A stretch of 10,743 bases of DNA from assembly GCA_964576115.1 (NCBI GenBank), contig CAZNUA010000034.1, positions 27,064 through 37,806 on the forward strand, written 5' to 3'. Below the pieces are notes generated by a model that saw nothing but the letters and a program-made list of their open reading frames with translations, searched no databases and had not been told where the DNA came from. Position numbers and translations under genes: made by a program. The stretch is from CAYSYY01 sp964576115 [NCBI: uncultured Gemmatimonadota bacterium] (GTDB lineage Bacteria > Blakebacterota > Blakebacteria > Blakebacterales). This document shows positions 5,298-10,743 of this stretch, in pieces; within the stretch, counting starts at the first letter, position 1; the number at the start of each line of letters is the position of its first letter.

Positions 5298-6206
5298 ATG
5301 TCATCGCCGGGGCGTCTGCCGGCTGCGCTCTGGATGCGGGCCAGAACCCTCGTCCAGCTGCGCCTGCTGCGGCGGACCCCGATCGTCATCTACCAGATGG
5401 GCAAGGTGGGGTCGCGCTCGATCTACGACAGCCTGCGGGCGCAGGGCATCGGTCCGGCGATCCACGTCCACCGGATGAACCCCGCCCATATCGCCGCTGT
5501 GGCCGAGCGGAACCGGCGGGCCGGGCGGCCCCCACCCACCGGAGATGTGCTCGGCCCCCTGCTGTATCAGCAGGCCGTGAAGCGGGGCCGGCCGCTGGAG
5601 GTCATCACCCTGGTGCGCGATCCGGTGGCCCGCAACTGGTCGGCCTTCTTCGAGAATCTCGACCGCTTCGCCGGCCCGCTCTCCGATCGACAGCGGCTCG
5701 ATCCCTCCGAACTCAGGCGGCTTTTCCTCGAGGTCTATCCGCACGAGATACCTCTGACCTGGTTCGATGACGAATTCCGCGCCGCGCTCGGGATCGACGT
5801 GTATGCCACCCCGTTTCCCCACCGGAAGGGGTGGCTCGAAATCGACGCTGGACCGCACCGGGCTCTGATACTCAAACTCGAGGCGGGGGATGCGGTCATC
5901 GAAGAAGCGGTCGGCGCTTTCCTGGGACAACCGGGGTTCAGACTGCAGCGGACCAACGTGGGGGTGGAGAAACCGTATGCCCGCCTTTACGATGAAGTGA
6001 CGGGATCGCTCCGGCTGTCCGAGGAGTATCTAACGCGGATGTACGAGTCGCGTCTGGCGACCCATTTCTACTCCGCCGCCGAAATCGCCGCCTTCCGCGA
6101 ACGGTGGGGGGGCGGTTCGGATTCCGCGCCGGCCGACGATATCGCTCCCCGGACAGCCGGGGAAGCGGGCAGGAATCCGGAAACCGAAGGGAGCCCGGGC
6201 TCATGA
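5298..6206 (+). CDS. Putative capsular polysaccharide synthesis protein (NKWYS-like, sulfotransferase-related)
   Basis: This 302-residue protein carries a P-loop-like YQMGKVGSRSIYDSL (residues 32-46) and LVRDPVARNWSAFF (105-118), which parallel the two PAPS-binding segments of sulfotransferases. Its C-terminal part, with NVGVEKPYARLYDE (220-233) and MYESRLATHFYSAAEI (248-263), resembles the putative capsular polysaccharide synthesis family named for an NKWYS motif, with that motif itself not intact. Biochemical function of that family is not well established; sulfotransfer is inferred from the fold signatures. Residues 271-302 are a low-complexity acidic tail with no visible domain. The ATG at 5298 is 4 bp after the previous stop, with GGAGG (5284-5288) 9 nt upstream. 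The stop overlaps the next gene's start as ATGA. Confidence 0.7.
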   Translation: MSSPGRLPAALWMRARTLVQLRLLRRTPIVIYQMGKVGSRSIYDSLRAQGIGPAIHVHRMNPAHIAAVAERNRRAGRPPPTGDVLGPLLYQQAVKRGRPLEVITLVRDPVARNWSAFFENLDRFAGPLSDRQRLDPSELRRLFLEVYPHEIPLTWFDDEFRAALGIDVYATPFPHRKGWLEIDAGPHRALILKLEAGDAVIEEAVGAFLGQPGFRLQRTNVGVEKPYARLYDEVTGSLRLSEEYLTRMYESRLATHFYSAAEIAAFRERWGGGSDSAPADDIAPRTAGEAGRNPETEGSPGS

Positions 6207-6847
6207 CCTCGGAATGGATAGATATCAGCGCCACTATCGACCCCGCCACCCTCCCGATCTGGCCCGACAGTCCTCCGGTCGAACTGACCCTGATCCACAG
6301 CCTCGAGGCGGGTGAAGAGTGGAACGAGACGCAAGTGAGTTTCAGCGTCCATACCGGCACCCATCTCGATGCCCCCGCTCACTTCATCCCGGGGGGCGGC
6401 ACGGTCGAGGCCATCGCACCCGACCGGCTCTGCGGTCCCTGCCATGTAGCCGGCCTCGAGGGCCGGGATGTCATCACCGCCGACGATCTGGAGCAGGCCT
6501 CTGTTCCCGAGAGCGTCGAGCGGCTCCTGCTCAAAACCGACAACGGTCGTCGGTGGGGACCGCAGTTCGATCCCGGATTCACCGGGCTGGATGTGAGTGC
6601 GGCCGGGTGGGTCGTCGAGCGAGGTCTGGAACTGATCGGAATCGATTACCTCTCGATCCAGGCTTTCGAAGAACCGAACGAGGTTCACCGCCGCCTGCTG
6701 GGAGCGGGGGTGATCGTCCTCGAAGGAATCATTCTGGCCGGTATCGAACCGGGCTTCTGGGAACTCGTCTGCCTGCCGCTCAAACTGGCCGGGGCCGAGG
6801 GAGCTCCCGCCCGGGCGATGCTCAGAACACCGGAGGCCGGGCTATGA
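6203..6847 (+). CDS. Cyclase family metal-dependent hydrolase (kynurenine formamidase-like)
   Basis: This 214-residue protein belongs to the cyclase/KynB fold. It begins with the typical WIDISATIDPATLPIWPDSP, and HTGTHLDAPAHF supplies the metal ligands His50, His54 and Asp56 and the likely catalytic His60. GIDYLSIQAFE (146-156) and VLEGIILAGIEPG (172-184) are the other conserved blocks. Known relatives hydrolyse N-formylkynurenine, arylamides or lactones. In a polysaccharide operon a hydrolase acting on a sugar lactone, formamide or cyclic intermediate is more likely than tryptophan breakdown, but this is inference. The frame is open upstream to 6104; ATG 6203 was chosen for the homology start, the ATGA overlap with the previous gene, and AAGGGAG 9 nt upstream. 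It overlaps the next gene in the same ATGA manner, so translation is probably coupled. Confidence 0.88.
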   Translation: MTSEWIDISATIDPATLPIWPDSPPVELTLIHSLEAGEEWNETQVSFSVHTGTHLDAPAHFIPGGGTVEAIAPDRLCGPCHVAGLEGRDVITADDLEQASVPESVERLLLKTDNGRRWGPQFDPGFTGLDVSAAGWVVERGLELIGIDYLSIQAFEEPNEVHRRLLGAGVIVLEGIILAGIEPGFWELVCLPLKLAGAEGAPARAMLRTPEAGL

Positions 6848-7791
6848 GCGAGGCGTACCGCATTCTCATCACCGCCCCGTACTTTCTGCCGGTTCTGGAG
6901 CGTTTCCGCGACCGCCTCGAGGCGGCGGGGTGCGAGCTGGTCCCCTATCCCGTTACCGAACGGGCCGGTGAAGAGGAACTCCTGACCCGGATCGCCGGTA
7001 TCGACGGCGTGATCTGCGGCGACGATGCCTTCACCCGCCGGGTCGTCGAGGCCACCGATCGGCTCAAGGTCATCGCCAAATGGGGAACGGGCATCGATTC
7101 GATCGACACCGGGGCCTGTGCCGAACGGGGGATCGCGGTTCTGAACACCCCCGACGCGTTCAGCCTGCCGGTGGCCGATACGGTTCTGGGCTACGCTCTC
7201 ATCTTCGCCCGCCGGCTTCTCGAGACCGACCGTGCGATGCAGGCGGGGGAGTGGTCCAAGCAGAGCGCCGCTGCGCTTTCGGAATGGACCTTCGGCATCG
7301 TCGGGGTCGGGAATATCGGCCGCCAGGTAGCCCGTCGCGCAGCCACCTTCGGTCCCCGCCTGCTCGGCACCGATATCGTCGAAATAGATGCCGGCCTGCG
7401 CGCCGAAACCGGACTGGAAGCGGTCGAATTGACGCAGTTGCTTGAAACCAGCGACGTGGTCAGCCTGAACTGCGATCTCAATCCGACCAGCCGCCACCTC
7501 GTCAGGACCGCCACCCTCGAACTCATGAAACCGGGGGCGGTTCTAATCAACACCGCCCGGGGAGCGGTTGTAAAAGAAAGCGACCTCGTTGCGGCCCTCG
7601 ATTCCGGCCGACTCGGCGGTGCCGCACTCGACGTTTTCGAAGTCGAACCGCTTCCGGCCGACTCCCCCCTGCGCGGCCGGCCCAACGTCCTGCTCGGCCC
7701 GCATAACGCCAACAGCAGCCCGCGGGCCTGGGAGGCAGTCCACGAGAACACGGTCACCAACCTGCTGCAGGGCCTGGCCGGGGCGGAGTAG
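6844..7791 (+). CDS. NAD-dependent D-2-hydroxyacid dehydrogenase (phosphoglycerate dehydrogenase-like)
   Basis: This 315-residue protein has the complete D-isomer hydroxyacid dehydrogenase layout: a split substrate domain, and an NAD domain from about residue 110 with GIVGVGNIGRQ (151-161, GxGxxG). Asp177 in GTDIVE at the end of the second strand indicates NAD rather than NADP. The catalytic triad is visible as Arg239 (NTARGAVV), Glu268 (DVFEVEP) and His287 (GPHNANSS). It lacks the C-terminal ACT domain of regulated SerA enzymes, so it is the short form often called phosphoglycerate dehydrogenase without proof. A role in serine synthesis is doubtful here; oxidation or reduction of a 2-hydroxy (sugar) acid for the polysaccharide is more likely. 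GGAGG (6832-6836) lies 7 nt before the ATG, which overlaps the cyclase stop. Confidence 0.9.
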   Translation: MSEAYRILITAPYFLPVLERFRDRLEAAGCELVPYPVTERAGEEELLTRIAGIDGVICGDDAFTRRVVEATDRLKVIAKWGTGIDSIDTGACAERGIAVLNTPDAFSLPVADTVLGYALIFARRLLETDRAMQAGEWSKQSAAALSEWTFGIVGVGNIGRQVARRAATFGPRLLGTDIVEIDAGLRAETGLEAVELTQLLETSDVVSLNCDLNPTSRHLVRTATLELMKPGAVLINTARGAVVKESDLVAALDSGRLGGAALDVFEVEPLPADSPLRGRPNVLLGPHNANSSPRAWEAVHENTVTNLLQGLAGAE

Positions 7792-7853
7792 GGGCATACG
7801 GAAGCCGTCGCAGCGACAGAGAACCGGCACGAAGGCAGAGAAGGGACAGTACC

Positions 7854-8615
7854 ATGGAGAAACAGGTCGTTCTCATCACCGGCGTACTGGGTGGGATCGG
7901 GCTGGCCACGGCGGCGACCTTCCGGGCTGACGGGTGGCATGTGGTCGGGGTGGATGTCGCCGAACCTCCCGCGGGAACCAGCCCCGAAACCGATCGCCTC
8001 CTCCAGTCCGATATCGCCGATCCCGAAGCGGTCACCGCCCTGATCGAAGGGATCGCCGCAGAAGAGGGGCGTCTGGACGCTCTGATCAACAATGCCGCCG
8101 TACAGATCTGCAAGCCGTTCGAGGAGACCACTCTCGAGGACTGGGATCGGCTCATGAGCGTGAATCTGCGGGCGCCCTTCTGGTGCATCCGGCAGGCCCT
8201 GGAACTTCTGCGTTCCGGACCCGGGGGTTCGGTTGTCAACGTGAGTTCGGTCCATGCCGTGGCGACGTCGCAAGAAATCGCCGCTTATGCTTCGAGCAAG
8301 GGCGCTCTGGCCGCGCTGACCCGGGCCCTGGCGGTGGAACTGGCCGGGGAAGGCATCCGCATCAACGCCGTCCTGCCCGGGGCGGTGGACACCCCCATGC
8401 TGCGGGCCGGTTTCGCCCGCGGACACCTCGAAGGCGCCAACCTCGAGGACCAGCTTCGCGAGTTCTACGACCGGCATCGAATCGGGCGGATTGCTCGACC
8501 GGAAGAAATCGCCCAGGCGATCCTCTTTCTGGCCGACAACCGCCGCGCGGCCTTCATCACGGGCGAGAGCCTGGTGGTGGACGGCGGTGTGACCGTCACC
8601 CTGAGCACCGAGTAG
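7854..8615 (+). CDS. Short-chain dehydrogenase/reductase (SDR)
   Basis: This is a classical 253-residue SDR. Residues 9-16 (TGVLGGIG) form the TGxxxGxG nucleotide site, Asp34 (VGVDVAE) suggests NAD preference, NNAA is at 79-82, and the active-site set is Asn104, Ser132 (VNVSSVHA), Tyr145 and Lys149 (YASSK). The C-terminal FITGESLVVDGGVTVT is typical of the FabG-like branch. SDR genes paired with cytidylyltransferases occur in nonulosonic-acid loci (for example ptmA next to ptmB in Campylobacter), and this gene ends only 3 bp before the cytidylyltransferase. AAGGGA (7841-7846) is 7 nt before the ATG. The 62-bp gap in front is the longest within the operon; I see no promoter or hairpin in it. 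The substrate is unknown, probably a sugar or sugar acid. Confidence 0.9.
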   Translation: MEKQVVLITGVLGGIGLATAATFRADGWHVVGVDVAEPPAGTSPETDRLLQSDIADPEAVTALIEGIAAEEGRLDALINNAAVQICKPFEETTLEDWDRLMSVNLRAPFWCIRQALELLRSGPGGSVVNVSSVHAVATSQEIAAYASSKGALAALTRALAVELAGEGIRINAVLPGAVDTPMLRAGFARGHLEGANLEDQLREFYDRHRIGRIARPEEIAQAILFLADNRRAAFITGESLVVDGGVTVTLSTE

Positions 8616-8618
8616 ATC

Positions 8619-9314
8619 ATGGCTGATCGATTCACTGCCCTGGTGCCGATGAAAGGCCATTCCGAGCGTATCCCGGGCAAGAACCTGCGACCGCTGGCCG
8701 GCAGGCCGCTCTGCTTCCACGTCCTCGATATGCTGCAGGCGGTACCGGCCGTGGAGAGAATCGTCATCAATACAGATTCCGAGGAGATCGCGGCCGCCTG
8801 CCGGGCGGAGTTCGCGGTCACCATCCACGAGCGCCCCGGGGAAATCAGGGGCGATATGGTCTCGATGAACCGGATCATCGCCGACGATCTGGACCGCCTG
8901 CCAGAGGGCGAGTTCTTTCTCCAGACCCATGCCACCAATCCCCTGCTGAGTGCGGTCACGCTCTCGGCGGCTGTCGCTGCCTGGCTCGGGGATCGCGAAC
9001 GTTGTGACTCCCTCTTCTCGGTCACCCGGTATCAGGGCAGGTTTTACGACCGTGCCGGCGGGCCGGTCAATCACGACCCCGCCGAACTGATCCGCACCCA
9101 GGACCTGGCGCCGCTCTACGAAGAGAATTCCTGTTTCTACCTTTTCAGCCGGACCTCGTTCGCCGCGACCGGGCGGCGGATCGGAACCGCTCCCCGGTTG
9201 TACGAGATCGATCGGCTCGAAGCCATCGATATCGATGACGAGCAGGACTGGCTGCTGGCCGAGGCTCTCTTCGAATTGCAGCGGCGCACTCCGGGCGGGG
9301 AGAACCGTCCGTGA
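8619..9314 (+). CDS. Acylneuraminate cytidylyltransferase family protein
   Basis: This 231-residue protein should transfer CMP from CTP to a sugar acid. The N-terminal block LVPMKGHSERIPGKNLRPL (residues 8-26) is the CTP-binding signature of the NeuA/KdsB/PtmB type, in the variant with VPMK rather than IPARGGSK. Further conserved blocks are INTDSEEIA (50-58), HERP (70-73), LQTHATNPLL (101-110), IRTQDLAPLYEENSCFYLF (158-176) and EAIDIDDEQDWLLAEAL (201-217), whose acidic residues bind metal in relatives. The subfamily is closer to PtmB-like enzymes than to standard CMP-Neu5Ac synthetase, so the sugar may be a nonulosonic acid or a different 2-keto or 2-hydroxy acid. It starts 3 bp after the SDR stop without a clear Shine-Dalgarno, suggesting coupling. 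It overlaps the last gene by GTGA. Confidence 0.9.
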   Translation: MADRFTALVPMKGHSERIPGKNLRPLAGRPLCFHVLDMLQAVPAVERIVINTDSEEIAAACRAEFAVTIHERPGEIRGDMVSMNRIIADDLDRLPEGEFFLQTHATNPLLSAVTLSAAVAAWLGDRERCDSLFSVTRYQGRFYDRAGGPVNHDPAELIRTQDLAPLYEENSCFYLFSRTSFAATGRRIGTAPRLYEIDRLEAIDIDDEQDWLLAEALFELQRRTPGGENRP

Positions 9315-10672
9315 GCGGTTCCGGGGACAACCGCGGCGATCGGAACGGCAACCGGGAGGCGGATTCCACCGCTCTCGCTCACGCCCCCCGCAACCGGCTG
9401 GCGATCCGTCGGCGGGCCGGGCTGCACTTTCTCATCCGGGCGGCTTCGAAGATCGTCCGCACCCTGCGCGGCCGCCGTCTGCCCGACCGCTTCGCGACCG
9501 TCGCCCTGGTGCCGGGGCCCGGCAGCGGGCCGGCGGAACTGGGCTCCGCGCTCAACCGGCTGGCCTGGTACCTGGGTAGCGCCGGCGCCGGCAGCGATGT
9601 CGGGGCCGAGTACCGGGTCGACTGCCTGGTGCCTCCCGACCTGCTCTCCGTCAATCCCGTCGTCGGATCCGAACAGCGGGACTATCTCGAACACCTGCCC
9701 GAAGTCGCCCTGCGCACGACCGCCGAGGCCTCGGGCCGGGATTACGACTGGCTCCTGCTCGATGCGGTGCGCGAGCTGGGACGCTGGAAGTGGCTGCGCT
9801 TCATCGACCGGATCCGGATCGTCGACCCGACCTTCTACAGCGGGGTCGAGCATGCCGGCTGGCAGATGGTCGCCGAGCGTACCGTCGATCGGGCCGAGGG
9901 GGCCGAGCGGGAGGCGGCCGCTTCGGCCTTCGAGAAACTGGTTGTCGAGCACGGGGGGGCCGACGAGGTGGTGGTGCTGGGTACCGGACCGTCGGTCGAG
10001 GAAGTACTCGACCTGGACCTCTCCGGCCGACCGGTGGTGATCTGCAACAGCCTGGTCAGAAATGCGGAGCTTCTCGAACGCCTGCAGCCAGCCGTACTCT
10101 GCTTCGCCGATGAGGTCTTCCACCTGGGGCCGAGCGCCTATGCCGCCGCCTTTCGCGACGATCTCTGCCGGGTAGTCGAGCAATATCGACCCTGGCTGGT
10201 GACCCGCCCCGACGGGGCCGCCCTGCTGCGTCGGCACTATCCCGGGCTCGCCGATCGGCTCATCGGCATACCGCTCACGGCCCGACGGTGGAACGTGCCG
10301 TGCAGCGAAGCCTTCCGGGTTCGTCCGACCGGCAACATCATGACGATGTACATGCTCCCCGTGGCCGCCCGACTCGGACAGACCATCCTCATCGGCGGTT
10401 CCGACGGGCGCCGGCCCGATGAAACATATTTCTGGCGTCACGGCCCCTCGGTGCAGTACGACGATCTCATGGCGACCGCCTTCGCCACCCACCCCTCCTT
10501 CTTTCGCGATCGGATGTATGCCGATTACTATGCCGAACACATCGCCCGGCTCGAAGATCTGCTGACCGAACTGGAGGCCCGCGGGCACGACGCCAGGGGG
10601 ATCACCTCGAGCTGGATTCCGGCTCTGACCCGTCGCTCCGCACCCCGGCCCGCTGACTCACCTTCCGATTGA
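9311..10672 (+). CDS. MptE/DUF115- or GT42-like protein, putative CMP-sugar transferase
   Basis: This is a 453-residue protein of two parts. Residues 1-60 are basic and disordered-looking, and 61-205 form a domain I do not recognise. Residues about 217-440 carry VVVLGTGPSVEEV (220-232), VVICNSL (242-248), PAVLCFADEVFHLG (260-273), RPTGNIMTMYMLPVAARLG (338-356), ILIGGSDG (359-366) and ATHPSFF (392-398). From memory, this order of GxGPS, CN, TG-rich helix, GxD and a His matches GT42 sialyltransferases (CstII type) and the MptE-like DUF115 family. The His394 position recalls the GT42 catalytic His. Being directly coupled (GTGA) to a CMP-sugar synthetase supports a role as the matching transferase. 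It starts at GTG 9311 with GGGGAG (9297-9302) 8 nt upstream. Neither the family match nor the activity is proven. Confidence 0.6.
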   Translation: MSGSGDNRGDRNGNREADSTALAHAPRNRLAIRRRAGLHFLIRAASKIVRTLRGRRLPDRFATVALVPGPGSGPAELGSALNRLAWYLGSAGAGSDVGAEYRVDCLVPPDLLSVNPVVGSEQRDYLEHLPEVALRTTAEASGRDYDWLLLDAVRELGRWKWLRFIDRIRIVDPTFYSGVEHAGWQMVAERTVDRAEGAEREAAASAFEKLVVEHGGADEVVVLGTGPSVEEVLDLDLSGRPVVICNSLVRNAELLERLQPAVLCFADEVFHLGPSAYAAAFRDDLCRVVEQYRPWLVTRPDGAALLRRHYPGLADRLIGIPLTARRWNVPCSEAFRVRPTGNIMTMYMLPVAARLGQTILIGGSDGRRPDETYFWRHGPSVQYDDLMATAFATHPSFFRDRMYADYYAEHIARLEDLLTELEARGHDARGITSSWIPALTRRSAPRPADSPSD

Positions 10673-10678
10673 AAACGG

Positions 10679-10715
10679 GACGGGGGATGCCGTCTTGACA
10701 CGAAGACATCCCGTC
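10679..10715. terminator. Interrupted inverted repeat after the operon (terminator or operator)
   Basis: GAC+GGGATG (10679-10681 and 10684-10689) pairs with CATCCC+GTC (10707-10715), nine base pairs with a GG bulge. Inside, TCTT (10693-10696) can pair with AAGA (10703-10706). It begins 7 bp after the stop of the last gene, where a terminator is expected, but no U-run follows. The centre of symmetry falls on TTGACA, so it could instead be an operator for the next transcription unit. Confidence 0.4.
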
Positions 10716-10723
10716 GGTAGTGT
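10695..10723 (+). promoter_or_regulatory. Sigma70-type promoter candidate for a downstream gene
   Basis: A perfect -35 TTGACA (10695-10700) is followed after exactly 17 bp by TAGTGT (10718-10723), which keeps the important TA...T of the -10 consensus (three of six matches). An ATG at 10733 (Met-Gly-Val..., running off the window) lies about where transcription would start, implying a leaderless or very short-leader message if that is the start codon. The window ends too soon to confirm a gene. Confidence 0.4.
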
Positions 10724-10743
10724 GCAGCCCTGATGGGCGTGCC

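Noticed and set aside
7792-7853. Internal promoter or small gene in the 62-bp gap before the SDR
   Set aside because: I see only a Shine-Dalgarno for the SDR, with no -35/-10 pair, hairpin or short ORF with a start signal.
7191-9074. 627-codon minus-strand ORF, and similar long ones at 3168-4466 and 9137-10588
   Set aside because: These are antisense shadows of the dehydrogenase, SDR, flippase and terminal genes, which have clear families. Long antisense frames are expected in GC-rich coding DNA, and the translations are low-complexity.

Overview
The window is GC-rich bacterial DNA, densely packed with genes. It reads as part of a surface-polysaccharide (capsule, exopolysaccharide or O-antigen) locus. 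The contents are a Wzx-type flippase, a family 2 glycosyltransferase, three proteins of sulfotransferase or sulfotransferase-like type, a cytidylyltransferase of the CMP-sugar-acid class, and a protein resembling CMP-sialic-acid-using transferases. A flippase plus CMP-activated sugar acids suits a free-living, probably diderm bacterium. The sequence gives no safe basis for naming a taxon: there is no rRNA, tRNA or housekeeping marker.

Layout. (1) Positions 1-857: a 31-bp direct repeat precedes a winged-helix protein with a degenerate nucleotidyltransferase-like C-terminal half. It looks unrelated to the polysaccharide genes. (2) Positions 936-2964, minus strand: a GT2 glycosyltransferase lies upstream and a PAPS-dependent-type sulfotransferase downstream. 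Between them is a 199-bp gap that holds a 115-bp array of 23 pentamers (CACCT and variants on the plus strand) ending 17 bp before the sulfotransferase start codon. Read as mRNA, the array is a lattice of Shine-Dalgarno-like GAGGUGA motifs and UGA stops. (3) Positions 2965-3080: a divergent control region with a 12-bp perfect palindrome and a 7-codon upstream ORF coupled to the flippase by an ATGA overlap. (4) Positions 3081-10672, plus strand: a tightly packed eight-gene operon (flippase, sulfotransferase, NKWYS-like capsular protein, kynurenine-formamidase-type cyclase, D-2-hydroxyacid dehydrogenase, SDR, acylneuraminate-type cytidylyltransferase, GT42/MptE-like protein). Most junctions are ATGA/GTGA overlaps or gaps of 3-5 bp. 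The one larger gap, 62 bp, lies before the SDR. (5) Positions 10673-10743: an inverted repeat centred on a perfect TTGACA, which is either the operon's terminator or the promoter/operator of the next gene.

How the genes may work together (inference). The cyclase, dehydrogenase, SDR and cytidylyltransferase look like a small pathway that makes and CMP-activates an unusual sugar acid. The last gene could transfer it. The GT2 enzyme adds other sugars, the flippase exports the lipid-linked unit, and the sulfotransferases decorate it. No aldolase-type synthase (NeuB/KdsA), polymerase or initiating transferase is visible here, so the locus must continue outside the window or use a different route.
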